Shown: one piece after another, positions 47,201 through 59,891 of the stretch | Numbering within the stretch: the stretch's first letter is position 1 | Layout: the number at the start of each line of letters is the position of its first letter | NCBI GenBank assembly: GCA_951812925.1 | Contig: OX638369.1 | Location: 50,525,061 to 50,589,060, forward strand | Source: Calliopum simillimum | Taxonomy: Eukaryota; Arthropoda; Insecta; Diptera; Lauxaniidae | Direction of reading: 5' to 3' | DNA length: 64,000 nucleotides | Translations under genes and position numbers: made by a program | The notes under the pieces: generated by a model | Seen by the model: only the letters and a program-made list of their open reading frames with translations | Told to the model about the DNA's origin: nothing | Database searches by the model: none

Positions 47201-50200
47201 AAAAATATTTAAAAGTTTAAGTTACTTGAACAAATTATTAAAAAATATTGAATATGTAAACGTTTAAATATTTCTGAAAGAGACATTGCAGTTTTTTAAA
47301 ATCTTATGTGAGATCTTACGAGAAATTGAAAATTTGTCGTGATTCTTAAAATCCTTTTGAAGTTTTTCCAACTGCAGAATGGACTGTTGGGCTGCGAAGT
47401 TGTTCGCTCTTTCAAAGCCATTACTCCAAATGTAGACAATAGACTTGCAAAAAGACACTTCCTTGCAAACATATAGAACTGCATCCGTCGAAGAATTTTG
47501 GAATGGGCTCCACATTGTTTGTAAAACTTCATTTTCAAAATGGTTTTTTTTAAGGTTCAATATCCTCAAGACTAACGGCCTCCCACCTTGAAGACAATGC
47601 GTGTACTTTATAAAACTGGGTCAGGACCGCAAATGTGATTTCTCGCATTGATTTTTGAGTACAAATCTGTGGCATTTTGACAAAAGAATCTAACTTGAAA
47701 AACTGCCCACCTGCTTCTCAAAAATATTTCTGAATTAAATTGAGGTAGCGTTAAATCTTCTCTCTTAATACATTTTTCCTAACCTGGAATTGTCAGCTAT
47801 CAAACTATTTGATTTTTTTAATTGACAACAATTTATTATAATTATATATATAAATTATAATTTAAATTTTGTTTTTATGACTAAAATCCTGAAAAATTGT
47901 CTTATCTAGGTTGGTTCTTTTGTCAAAAGTCCATTTAAATATACCGTACTATATATTGTATAATACAGCACACATACTTTAAATCAAACTCTTCGTTAAT
48001 CCGAACAGGGAATTAATTTTGGGTGTTTGGATTAAATTTTCAATAGTGTCCGGACCCCACCTAAAACTACTTGCCGACCTCTGACTTAAGGGTCCCAATT
48101 TATACTGGATTTTGCAAAAGCTGTATCCAATTCTTCCGATGGCTATATATCTGATACTAGATTTGATAACATACTTTTTTTTAGAACTTAAAGGTTAATG
48201 AAACGTAATAAAAAAGTATTGGGTGTCGCTAAAGTAAACTCAAGCCAAAAATATGTTCTCTAAAAGTAACGTTCGGAACTGAGCAAAAAATGTATGCTTC
48301 ACCTTTTTGTCATCATTTTGCAACATTTCACATTTGGCACCATTTTACTTTGCTCAAGTTTTTGGAAAAAAATAAGTCATACTCCACTCACCTGCAACTG
48401 CTACTGACTGGTTCAATTGCCATCAGCAATGAGAATTTTCCGATAGCAACCCAACAACAAGTTAAATTGCTTTAACTCTATACAAATATGTATGGCATGG
48501 AGATAACTACATAGCTTTAGTTCAATGGTTGATAACTTGAAAAGTACGGATCCAATAGATAAGTTAAAGGGTAAGTCCTCTTCAAACATTATGGCTATAC
48601 GGTATCATTGAAAAAAAATATACCATTCCGGTCCTTTTTCATGCTGACTGCAAAATAGGGTTTTTTAAACTTTTAAATTATGATATCTCAAAATCCTGAT
48701 ATGTTCTATGTTAGGATTCGAATTTAACGTGAACAAAACGGGAGGCCAAGAATCGCTTTTTTGGCGACAGTGTCAGACAGACTTAACTTGTTTCTCTTTG
48801 ATTTTGCGATCGAATCCCGGTTCAGTATTCAAGGATATTTCAATAATGACTGTTATTCAGCTATGACTTTTTGGTTTATATTTTTTGATCTACAAAGATG
48901 CACAAAATTTTCTGTATCCTCAGATTTTGGATCCGTTTTTTGTCAAACTTAAAACTATCCTTCGGCGTTCTTGCATGCCTAGACCTCTACACCACTGACC
49001 CCATATGATGAAGGGGTATACAATATGTTATATTAAGCAAATATGTGTCCAAATATTAATATTTTTATTCCGATCGAAATCGGAATTGAAAACATGGCTG
49101 TTTATTTTATCTGTAAATATTTCTTTACGGAACCATCAAATGTTTCATACGTTAGGTAATTTATATTTGAAATTTAGTGTTAATTACTTTAATTTGTTTA
49201 ATACTTGAGAGAGACAAATTTTTCACCGCGAGCGAGTTGGTGAAAAAAATAAAATAATTATTACTAGAATTATAAAGTAAAATTGGTTATACATTTTTCT
49301 GGCTAAAAGCATAATTTACTCTAGTTATACGAAAATGTAGGCAGTTTAGAATAAATATTACTTTATTATTTCACTATATTTCATTTGCAAATATGTATTA
49401 CTTAATGGAACTATCAAATAGTTTATATGTAAGGTAATTTATGTTTGAATAATCAATTACTTAAACCTTTTTACTACCCGAGTGGAGTTAAAATTATGGC
49501 ACTGATTTTTCTCCGTGCATGAAAGCGTTTTTGAAAAAACACCATATTAGGTATGGGAAAATGTGTCACGTTTTTGGAATTCACACCTTAAAAGTAAATT
49601 GTAAGTTATTGTTAATAATGATAATGAATGGCTTATGGCCTAATTTCCTCTGTTGCTGATTTTTCTAATTTTATGTCGTTTATTGCAATTTTGCTAAAAG
49701 GATACTACCCAAAGAACTCAAAAATTTTTGAGAAATGCATTGTTTTGGAATAGAATGCCATAGAATTTTGACTTATTTTCTAGGTAAAAATGTCAATTCT
49801 CTGGAGGTTTTTTTTTTTGTTTTATAACAAAGGGTTCAAAACTTTCCCAAATCTAAAACACGCATTGTTAATGAGGTTCTTTATCAGTTTTGCTTATAAA
49901 TATTTCTGTAGCATATTACTCGTATTTCTTTCCAATTAAAAGAAATCTCACAAACATTGCAGATAAGAAAACGGCGCGTATTTTATTATTGTTTGTTTGT
50001 TATTATAAACATAATTTTCTGATGTTTCTAAAGTGATTCATTGTGTTGAAATGTCTATTGTATATTTTTCGATTCACTTTCTTATCTTTAAATGTATAGG
50101 GCACTCGCTGATACTGACTCTGATGGCAAGATGAATATAAATGAATTTAGCATTGCATGCAAGCTAATAAATCTCAAATTGCGTGGCATGGAGGTACCAA

Positions 50201-53200
50201 AGGTGCTACCAGTAACACTTTTGGCTTCGCTTTGTCCAACAGCAGGAACACCACTAATGACACCAACGGGTACCGGTAGTCTTAGCCCATTAGATCCATT
50301 AAAATCGTTGCCTGGTGCAGTGAAACTTCCTGGAATGGTGCCATTAGCTGCCGGTACAACAGCAACTGTGCCTGGCACATTACCTGGTGTAATACCCCAA
50401 ACTATACAACCAGCTGGTGTACCACTTCAGCAGATGCCTCCTTTAACAGCTGGAGTCCCGTTGCCAGGCATGGTGCCAATACCAGCAACAACAGTAATAC
50501 CTGGTATGCTGCCGAACCCTGTTGCTGGTGTTTTGCCTGTAGCTGGAGGACAACCAGGTATCATAATGCCAATGGCTGTGGGTGCCACATCAGTGCCAGT
50601 TTTACCACCACCTGTTAATAAAGTCATTTCGCCACCTAGTGGAGATGCTGCTTTAGCTAAAATCGCTGCAGTACCAGCTACACCAACTCCACCGCAAAGT
50701 AATCCGCCTAGTCGTCATATGTCAATATCGGAGCGTGCACCATCAATTGAATCGCCGTATGTATTTTTTTGAGTTGGTTGCTTTTCTTTTTGATTAACCA
50801 AATGTGTGTTTTTTACATTTTGTAGACAAGTTGAATGGGCTATAAAGGGCCCAGCAAAACTTAAATACACACAAGTCTTCAATGCAGCAGATCGTTCGAT
50901 GTCGGGTTATTTGACAGGTGTGCAGGCGCGTGGCATTCTGGTGCAGAGTAAATTACCGCATGCTACATTAGCACAAATTTGGACACTTTCCGATTTAGAT
51001 TCCGATGGTCGTCTTAGTTGTGACGAATTCATCTTGGCAATGTTTTTGTGCGACAAGGCAATGAATAATGAAAAAATACCAGTAACATTGCCACCTGACT
51101 GGATACCACCAAGTTTTCGCAAGGTCAAGTCACGGCCAAGCTCAGTTGTTGGTGGTGGTGCTGGTTCAAGAACCGGTTCGATATCATCATCACGGCATGC
51201 TTCAATCTCATCGCAAGGTGCAATCGACGCAGACCCATTAGCTGGGCTTCCACAAAGTAATTAATCCGCGGATTTTCTTTATTATATTTGTAATGTGTAA
51301 TAATAATAATTTTTGATTTTAAATTTTACCTCAAGCCTCCTTTGAAGATAAACGCAAGGAAAACTTTGACAAGGGTCAAGCAGAATTAGATAGGAGGCGT
51401 AAATTGTTGCAGGATCAGCAACGCAAAGAAAAGGAAGAACGCGAACGTAAGGAACGCGAAGAAGCAGATAAACGTGAAAAGGCACGTTTAGAAGCGGAAA
51501 GAAAGCAACAGGAAGAGTTGGAGCGTCAGTTACAAAAACAGCGAGAATTCGAAATGGAAAAAGAGGAACAACGAAAGCGTGAACTTGATGCGAAAGAGGC
51601 GGCTAGAAAGTATGTTTAATGGGTTTTAATAAAATATATAGATATATGCACCATTATTTAGATATTTGGCCCTTATAATAAATAAATAGTAGGGTGGTTT
51701 AAAAGTGAAAGTTGCTCGAAGCATTTAAAAACCGAAAATTTTATTCCAAAATTAAAAGTGTTAAATTTTTGTATGGCTTTTGAGCTGCTAAACTCAAATC
51801 TGCAATCTATTTCTCCGTATGTTCTGTAATTTTGGAGATATTGGCCATTCAATTTCGCATCTTTACGTTCCACCTTAAATGTAAAATAACTAGAAACTAC
51901 AGAACATACGGAGAAATTAATTGCAGATTCGAATTTACCGGTTTCCGCAAATAATGCCATAGGAAATAACTACTTTTCTGGCGTTATTTCTTAGTTAATT
52001 TTTGGCTTTATTTCCTTTATTTCGAAAAAGGGTTAGTACTAAGGAACGATAAAATGACCATTATTTTTTTTAGTGGGCGATGTCACGCCCGTAAGTAAAA
52101 AAAAAAAGCACTAACGGTCAAACCACTGCATCGATTTTTATGAAATTTGGTATAGAGATAGAGTTAGCTCTAAGGAAAGATAAAATGACCATTATCACGG
52201 CATTGATCGCTATGAATTTTGATATGGGGATAAAATGAACAGGACGGAAGTATATCAAAAATTTTTTCCTCTTTAGTAGGAGTTGTATGTATGTATTCTC
52301 CTTTAACTCCTAGGAGGAGCATAGGGCCAATACTTTAGTAGGAGTTACACGCCTCTAAATGGAAAGCACGCTAATGCAAGCTATTGCTGCACCCATTTTT
52401 ATGCATGCAGATAACCTGATCCCTGAGGAAGAATATTTAAAGCCGTTTGTGTTTAATTGACCAAGGAAGGGTATAAAAACTGTTTGCTCTATGTCAAATC
52501 GAAATGGTTGAATTTCGGCCACAAGGCGAACTCTAGTCATAAAAAGTTGTATATTTTAAGTTTTGAAATAAAAAACTTCCATATTTTATAGCACTTTTCG
52601 GTTTTTCAAATGCTTTGGGATACATTAAATCTTCTTTGGAATGAAAAAAATTTAAATGCTACTTATTTAATTCAAAAGGACACTTTTGGTTCCCTGGGAA
52701 CGAAAATCCGAGCAACTTTAATTTTTAAGCCACCCTACTATTTATTTATTATAAGGCTCAATATCTAAATAATGGTGCATTTACAATGTTATACACATAC
52801 ACATATTTTATTTATTGTTTCTACTACAGAGAATTGGAAAAGCAACGTCAACAAGAATGGGAACAGGCACGTATCGCCGAAATAAATGCACAGAAGCAGC
52901 GTGAACAGGAGCGTGTGCTAAAGCAAAAGGCACATAATACACAGCTTAACGTTGAACTTAGTACTTTGAATGAAAAAGTATGTTTTACAAACTTGGGTTT
53001 TAAAAATAAATTACTAATAAACATGCCTATATTTATGGCGGTAAGAAATAACTCCCAACGAAGTAACGCCTATTCATTGAAATGAAATAAAGCCCACAAA
53101 AAATAGAAACAAAGCCCAAAATTAAAAAAAAAAAAAAACCAATTCATTTACATATATGAAATAATGCCATAATCATTTTAGAAACAACTCCAAAAGTGTG

Positions 53201-56200
53201 GGCTTTATTTCGTTAAAAATATGGGCTTGTCTGGATTTTATTTTGGGCGATAGTTCATATTAGAAATATAAAATAAAAACAAAATAAAAAAAAAAACAAA
53301 TTACGCCCACATTATATTGATATAAATGATTTGCGGGCGTTATTTCCAATCGATTATCGCCCATATTTATGTAAGTATATGAAAATAATCTGGGCTTTGT
53401 TCGTTTTTTCGCTTAAAATTGTGAAATTTATTTTGTAGTTTTGTGGGCCTTATTTCATATCGTAGTTGGTGATATGGGCGCTATTTCCTACCGCCTTTTT
53501 TAGTTATTTATATGTTTCAAATAAAATGGACTAGAATTGTTAATTTGCTAGGATTTCTAAATTTTAGTTTTTTTTTTTTTATTCAAAATGGCAATTTTGA
53601 AATAAATGAGAAATAAATATTTACAGATTAAAGATTTATCGCAAAAAATTTGTGATACACGTGCAGGGGTTACAAATGTTAAGTCTGTAATCGATGGGAT
53701 GCGTTCACAAAGAGACACTTCCATGTCAGAAATGTCCCAATTGAAAGCGCGAATTAAAGAGCAAAATGCAAAGTTATTGCAACTAACACAGGAGCGTGGA
53801 AAATGGGATGCTAAAGTTAAAGCTGCTGGTGGTTCGACCGATGTTGCACAGCAAGAGCAATTGACTGCTGCTTTTGCCAATAAACAGGTATGATTTCAAA
53901 GATTATTACTTACTTTCGGTACATAAATGTTTTTTTTTTATTATAATTCCAGCTCATAATTAACCAACTCAAAGCCAAAAATGAAAATATACGCAAAGAA
54001 ATCGAAGGTAAAAATGAAGACATCAACTCTAATGATTCGCAAATGGCCGAGGTAAAAGGTGAGCTTTCAGACTTAATAAGGAAATGCGAGGAATTGTACA
54101 CCGACTATGATAAACAACGAACACAAGTGCTCGAACTTAAATACAATAAAAAGAATGAGAATGTCTCTGCTGTTACGTCAGCCTGGGATTCAGCTGTTTC
54201 TTCTTCTGCCTGGGGCACATCAGTGGACCGCGCTGCTAATTTCGATAATGAACCAACTGTTGCACCATCTGTAGGTGTTGTTGGTGGTGATGCTGTGGTG
54301 GAAACGCTTGATACATCTGGTCCAGCGCCAGAGGGCTTTGTTAAATACCGTGCAATTTATGAATTTAGTGCACGAAATGCTGATGAGATTACATTTGCTC
54401 CAGGTGATATAATTTTTGTACCCTTGGAGCAGAATGCTGAGCCCGGTTGGTTAGCTGGCGAAATAAATGGTCATACAGGTTGGTTTCCGGAAACATATGT
54501 CGAAAAAATGGAAGAGGAATACACATCAGCGACGGTAGATGCCCCAGCTGTTGTAACTCAATCAACAATATCTAACTACAGCACTGCACAGGATTCTTTC
54601 AATGACAATGATCGATTGTATAGGTTTGCTATAATTTCATGAATCTCAATAATCTTAAAGCTGACTTGTGTGCTTTTAGTGAAAACACCACAGTGGAGAC
54701 TGAAGTTTCAACCGAAGCTTTAACTGAAGCTTATAATGGTGATGTTGAATATTACATTGCTGCGTATCCTTATGAGTCTAATGAATCAGGTGATTTAAGC
54801 TTTGGCGCCGGCGAAATGGTGATGGTGATAAAGAAAGAGGGTGAATGGTGGACGGGTACAATCGGCAATCGCACAGGAATGTTTCCATCGAATTATGTGC
54901 AAAAAGCTGATGTTGGTAGCAATGCAACTGCAGCAGCAACAACAGCTACTGTAGATGCAATATCAATGGTATTAAATTTATTTGATTTTGTAATTTCAAG
55001 TTATAAGTCAATGTCTAATTATATGTCATTTTCATTGATAGCACTCATTTATTTCCTATTAATATGCTAGTTTACTTGGTGCTAACATAATCAGTAAAAA
55101 AAAATAATTAAACTGAATTTTTACCATTTTGTGTTGACACCAAGAGCTTTTAATATAAACTAACATGATGCCGGCAGCTTTTCCTCCCTCATTCTAATAA
55201 AATCTTTTGCATCATTTACCTTTTAAACAGGACAATAACGTCAATGGAAACGCTCAACCGTTCGAAACAGCTATTACAACTACTACCACAGAAATTAAAG
55301 AAAAAGAACCAATAGAATCGCAAATTAACTCAATAGCTGAGAAAGAAATCGATGTTGCTGCTGCTACTGAGGAATCAAGAACACTAGAAGACCTCGACAC
55401 AGAAGTATCCCAGATAAATACGCAATCCAAAAACGCCGAACAGTCGGAATCATATAGTCGACCAATGTCACGTACCTCATCCATGACTCCTGTAATTAAA
55501 TAAGTTAAAATTTATTTCGTAAAGAATCTCCCTTCGCTGAGAAAGTACTAGAATTCTTAAAATAAAATCAAAAATTTCATAATTATCTTAACTTTGCTTG
55601 GCATAATTAAATAAGAAAAAAAAATCTGGGTAACTTTCTGAATGAAGCGAGATACTTAATGACTTTCATTTTTGTTTTGTCAAATTAGTGTTATACTAAC
55701 ATACAATTACTTAACATATTATAAAATGTTGCATATATTTGTTATATATTATATAAGCTTAAATTAAGAGTTCTTTATATAGAAGTGGGTTAATCTTAGG
55801 TGGAACATTTGAAGTGTTCTTATAGTCAAGTTTCTTTGAGACCCCGGCTAAACCTTATGCAACCTGAAACTGATACTTTCTGCTCTTAATCAATATTTGA
55901 AAATAATACTTGTTATGTTTCAAAACAATATGCAGTCATTTTACGAACAAAGTTCCGCAGTTACCGCTCCAACAAACGAAAGAATTATCGTACACTACTA
56001 GCAAATTAGGTGATTGTTCAAACCTTCAATAACTCAGCGGAAATAAAAACACAATAATTACTGTGTAAAAAGGAACTATCTCCAAAAAACCATATTTATT
56101 CACAAAGCACAATTATTTCACATAAATGATACTTTATATAAAATCTGAGAAAAAATCGATGCAGGGTGTATACGATACAGTGAGTTGCAATTGGTAATAC

Positions 56201-57156
56201 CAATTTAAAAAAGTTAATAATCGGCTTTATCATGAATTTATCTAGAAATTTCTCGCGAATGCTTATATCCCTTTCCCGAGTGCGAGCTTTTGGCAATCGC
56301 GAATACGTACTTTGAGAATGGAAATTCCATACTTTTTAGTGGAGGTCTGAGTGTCCTCCATAATGCACTTTTGCAAGTAAAATTTTTTACACAAAAGGGG
56401 AAAAAATCCATTATCGGCCTTAAGTCATAAGGGAGTAGAATTTTCTTCTTCAAAAAATGGACTCCAAAACTAGTCTTAGAGAGCCAGAAGCTTCGTTAGT
56501 AGCTTAAGCAAGGTCTTAACAAGATCTTTTGTAGGATTTATTTATATATTTGTAATTAAATAAAAATTTCATATATTCATTTTTTTTTTTCATTAATATT
56601 GCACAGGGCATGCGTGCTAAGCGTTCTGAAATAGCACAAGTTATTGCACCTTATGAAGCTACAAGTCCAGAACAATTATCTCTAACACGTGGTCAACTCA
56701 TAATGATTCGTAAAAAGACCGATTCTGGCTGGTGGGAGGGTGAATTGCAGGCAAAAGGACGTCGTCGTCAGATTGGGTGGTTTCCAGCTACTTATGTAAA
56801 AGTTTTACAAGGAGGTCGCAATAGTGGACGAAATACACCAGTATCCGGTAGTCGAATAGAAATGACGGAACAAATTTTAGGTAATTACCTATTTGTATTT
56901 TTCAAATTTACCATTGATTAATTAAATTTAATTTATTTTATTTCCGCTCGTACCCAAAGACAAAGTCATTGCTTTATATCCGTATAAGGCGCAAAACGAT
57001 GATGAATTATCATTTGAAAAAGACGATATTATAAGTGTGCTTGGTCGTGATGAGCCTGAGTGGTGGCGTGGTGAAATAAATGGTTTATCTGGTCTTTTCC
57101 CTAGCAACTATGTTGGACCATTCGTAACGTCTGGTAAGAGAGCAAATGGCAAATAA
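38203..57156 (+). CDS. Dap160: Dap160 / intersectin endocytic scaffold
   Basis: This is a scaffold of clathrin endocytosis and synaptic vesicle recycling that binds dynamin, Eps15, synaptojanin and actin regulators. Exons: 38203-38360, 50100-50756, 50826-51256, 51336-51609, 52830-52977, 53627-53887, 53953-54623, 54680-54968, 55231-55491, 56607-56880, 56960-57156, giving 1206 residues with every phase closing. EH1 lies at about residues 1-95 with EF loop [14 protein letters not shown] Pro/Gly/Val-rich linker with LPGM(V/L)P repeats follows. EH2 is at about 272-370 ([13 protein letters not shown]), and a Glu/Arg/Lys coiled coil runs from about 415 to 690. Four SH3 domains follow at about 772-830 (ending [13 protein letters not shown]), 888-945 ([10 protein letters not shown]), 1056-1115 ([10 protein letters not shown]) and 1142-1196 (SGLFPSNYV). 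No DH-PH-C2 extension was found, as in fly intersectin. The start [14 protein letters not shown] fits the family. Intron 1 (11.7 kb) is full of transposons. Confidence 0.96.
38503..38876. mobile_element. 374-bp GC-rich MITE, possible MULE-type
   Basis: Nearly perfect inverted arms of about 100 bp: GTCTATACGGGGCGTTCCGC, a CT-rich stretch and ATTAGCGTACGCGAAATCCA at the left, complementary at the right. The direct repeat TTCTTTAAA lies at 38494-38502 and 38877-38885, giving a 9-bp target duplication and ends starting with G. Nine-base duplications and G-starting long inverted repeats are known for Mutator-like elements; that assignment is inference. The interior has a palindromic GGCCGC-rich centre. 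It lies about 140 bp inside Dap160 intron 1. Confidence 0.8.
38886..41225. other. Dap160 intron 1, unassigned part
   Basis: AT-rich intronic DNA. No gene and no bounded element that I can define; short poly-A/T runs only. Confidence 0.45.
41226..41948. mobile_element. 723-bp MITE with ~35-bp inverted ends
   Basis: Left end GATATCGATACCTTAGAGCG continuing CTAGAGTCCTATCTCC; right end is the complement with two or three changes. The internal motif GTGGAGATAGGACAGTAGCG at about 41740 is the same box seen in the window-start copy. Non-coding; no convincing target duplication. Confidence 0.75.
42646..43297. mobile_element. 652-bp element nested in hAT transposase
   Basis: Inverted ends CGTCCAACGTAAAAATTGGT (left) and the complement of a right end reading CATCCAACGTCAAAGTTTGT on the other strand. 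The palindromic octamer TATCGATA flanks it on both sides (42638-42645 and 43298-43305) as an 8-bp target duplication, the hAT size. The interior holds about five copies of a self-complementary phrase near GTTGGTAACTTAAGTTACCAA. Non-coding. Confidence 0.8.
43923..44702. repeat. 390-bp exact-looking tandem duplication
   Basis: 43923-44312 and 44313-44702 are the same sequence read by eye with essentially one visible difference (ATCTGGAACAT versus ATTCGGAACAT). It lies inside the decayed hAT transposase. The near identity implies a recent event or an assembly artefact. Confidence 0.9.
45158..45564. other. Dap160 intron 1, unassigned part
   Basis: AT-rich DNA between the hAT remnant and the 219-bp MITE; nothing recognised. 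Confidence 0.4.
45569..45787. mobile_element. 219-bp MITE flanked by TTAA
   Basis: Inverted ends TAGCCTTATCATGTATGACG (followed by AACGAAT) and their complement at the right, about 28 bp perfect. TTAA is present on both sides (45565-45568 and 45788-45791). Because TTAATA...TATTAA is itself palindromic, the duplication could be TTAA, TTA or TA. Non-coding. Confidence 0.8.
45792..50099. other. Dap160 intron 1, right part
   Basis: About 4.3 kb of AT-rich intron. The open frame at 47264-47569 (-) has no family I recognise and no supporting start or splice context. No bounded element or RNA gene was identified. Confidence 0.4.
51646..52778. mobile_element. ~1.13-kb inverted-repeat element in Dap160 intron 4
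   Basis: Arms of at least 80 bp: ATGCACCATTATTTAGATAT, then CTTATAATAAATAAATAGTA, GGGTGG and AAAGTTGCTCG; the right arm is the complement. The interior is non-coding, with a repeated GATAAAATGACCATTAT phrase (about 52050 and 52180), and carries a 49-bp LINE stub. No clear target duplication. It lies between the exons ending 51609 and starting 52830. Confidence 0.75.
52285..52333 (-). mobile_element. 49-bp LINE 3' stub with 13-bp target duplication
   Basis: The insert is the reverse complement of the LINE 3' end at 31410-31458 (GGCCCTATGCTCCTCCTAGG, AGTTAAAGGAGAA, TACA tail). It is bracketed by the direct repeat TTTAGTAGGAGTT at 52272-52284 and 52334-52346, the expected result of target-primed reverse transcription with extreme 5' truncation. 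Confidence 0.9.
53037..53495. mobile_element. 459-bp inverted-repeat element in Dap160 intron 5
   Basis: Ends GGCGGTAAGAAATAACTCCC at the left and GGCGGTAGGAAATAGCGCCC (other strand) at the right. The interior is built from a loose repeat around GGGC(T/G)TTATTTCGTT, the same motif as in the distal arms of the foldback at 8.03-10.13 kb, suggesting one family. No target duplication resolved. Confidence 0.65.
55492..56606. other. Dap160 intron 9
   Basis: AT-rich intron. The part from about 56228 to 56340 (TTTATCATGAATTTATCTAG ... CTTTGAGAATGGAAATT) resembles 60718-60830, a dispersed repeat of unknown type. No gene. Confidence 0.45.
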
Positions 57157-59891
57157 AAGCAAACAACCAGACAAAATAAAGCAACGTTTCAACGTGTTAT
57201 GTAGAGCAAAGAATGGATTATATTTTGTACACAAATTTATTTCGTTCGAATGCAAGCTAAGCTCTCTTTTTAAGTGTTTATATATTTTTTTTATTATTAT
57301 TTATGTATATTTGTTTGTATTATAATGCTTAAATTTAGTATATTTTGCTAAAATTAAATTCTCTGTGAAAGTTCTGGCTAGACAAATCTAAATATTGATT
57401 TATTTAGAGAATTTTTTATTGCATTTATTTAAGTGCAATAAGCCAGAAATTATGCAGGTTTTCAATATTGTGAACATTCCATTACACATGTATTTTTTAC
57501 ATAGAAAAATTGCAGTCGAACATAAAAAAAAACTCATATTTTTAAGTTTAATTATTGCATAAAAAATTACTTTTTTTTTTGTAAATTATTTTGTGTTTTT
57601 TAAAATATACGCAAAAAAAAAAACACTCGTACAAATTAACTTGTACTTTTCCTAATTAATTGTTTTCTTATTTTTTACTTTGATTGTTAGAATTAGAGTT
57701 AATTAAGAAAAGTGTCTGAATTGGAAATCGATATTTAAGTTTGACTTTGTTTATTTTTTAATGTTATACTTTTTTACATTTTATTTATGTAAATTATGAA
57801 AACATTTAAAAGTTTCAATTTAAAATGTATATTATTATTTAACCTGTTACTTTAGTAGCTAAACTTATGGTTCTTGATTATAATCTTTCTATATATTGTC
57901 CGTACAAATGTTGTTCACTTTCAAATAAAATAAGGATGTAATTATTGATTTAAAAAAAAATTTTCTTGTATTATTTTTTCTATAATTTCTGGCCGGTTTC
58001 ACAATGTTTAACTAGGTTATTTTTTTTGTTTTAATAGAAAGTTTGCTAATGTTTAGTTTTTACAATGGAGAATATTAAACTAAAATTAAAGTATTAAGTT
58101 TGTGTAGTTACAATTTCATCAAACATTGAATGTTTTGCAGGAAAAACGTATTAACATTATTAAATCAGTTGATAAAAAGGGAAAAAGCTTAAATCGATTT
58201 AAAAAAAAATTAAGTTATTCTAAAGATTCCATTAGTTCTGTGGAAAATTATACTTTCGTTTTTGGTCATTATTATTATTTTTTTTTCAAATGTTGAGAAT
58301 TTGATACAACTGCCAATTTTGTAAATTTTTTTTTTTATTTTATATTGTATCACTCCAAAGTTATCAAAAATATTATCGAAAAGTTAACATTTATTGTATT
58401 TAAAAAAATTTTTAAATTTATGAAAACACATGGACAGCTTTTAATAAATGATTTCTGTTCTTTAGTAGATGAGACCTAAAGATTATATTCCGCTATGTTC
58501 TAAATCCCACTTTCACACGGAATGAGATTTGGAGCGGAACTCAAACGTTTTAAAAAGTATGCAAAACTACCAAGTTTTAAGAGTTTAAGAGTTTTCAATG
58601 CGGTTTGCTTTTTTTTTTTGATAAAAACAATTATAGATTTTAGATTTTTACTTTACAACGACAGTGCGCTACTTGGGTTTTATGCTTATGCGAACTTTTA
58701 ACTGAATATTGTGAAATCAGCTTTTAATCAAATATAACTTTTATTAAACTCACACTTTAATCACACTTATTTTTTGTCTTTTACAGGTAATATATAACGA
58801 GGTATAGGAGTTGGTATGTAAATCCAAAATGCACGTGAACTCACATATTAGGGTTATGGTAATCTAACTAAGAAACTAAATGCATACGCAGACAAATTTA
58901 AATATCTAGTTTCGGTGTGGAATACCGAAATATAAATATATGTGCTAAAAATCTGATAAAGTTTAAATATGTATGTTAATTTTTGGCGCACGTTCGACTA
59001 GTATTGTTTATGAGTTGCAATTCATAAAAAAATTTAATAAAAAATAAGTTAAAAAATGTTTAAAAGATAAGAAAATCTAAAATTTTGTAGATACCTAAAT
59101 AATGGAAATTATTGAATTACATATATATTATGAATAAAATTGAAAATAGTGAAGCTTAATACATATTTACCAACTAAGCCAAATACACACAAACATGCAA
59201 GACATTTGGAAAAAAAAAAAACAAAAATTATGAAAAAGACAATACAATGCTTTTATAAAGAAGCTTCACTTGAATCACTCATTTTTGTTAATTTCTTTAC
59301 TGTTATGTTCTGATTTTTTTGCGCTTAAATAATAAACAGCACAGTAAATAAACTATTTGCATTAACAAAATGTAAAAATAAGCATTTTATAAAAAAAACA
59401 TTAAATTGCATAAATATAATTTGAAAATGATTTGCAAAAGTATTGCGCGTATTTCAAGCGACCGCAAACTGAACAAAGATAAGCATTTATTTAACACACT
59501 AACATTAAACTTAGTTTTCAAATGTTTGAATTCTAAAATCTCTCTATATCTCAAGACAACAAACATAAAGATGCTCTGAAAAATTATGCAATTGTCTTTA
59601 AAGCTCATGGCAAACTAAGGGCAAGTGAATGGCGAGCACAAAGATGTGTCTCAAATCAATCTGAAATTGTATTTAAGTAGTAAGAAAAAATGAAAACGTG
59701 AAAATCTGAATGGCATTCACGTGCCCGTCTTGTAACCAAGCAGCACCCAAAATCTAAAAGGGAGTAAAAAAAAACTAGTTTGCCCGCCATCCATATGCCT
59801 TTCGTGTGACTTCGCACTTTAATCATTCTTTTCATTATGTTCCATAAAAAGTCGTCTCTAAAATGTCGCGTACATCATATACACATGATTA
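57157..59891. other. Dap160 3' UTR and downstream AT-rich DNA
   Basis: AATAAA occurs at 57175-57180, directly after the stop, and again at 57924-57929; the second is the more plausible poly(A) signal for a long 3' UTR. Beyond that I see no gene or bounded element. Confidence 0.5.

Noticed and set aside
47264..47569. 101-residue - strand frame in Dap160 intron 1
   Set aside because: No family recognised, no splice or promoter context; length is attainable by chance.
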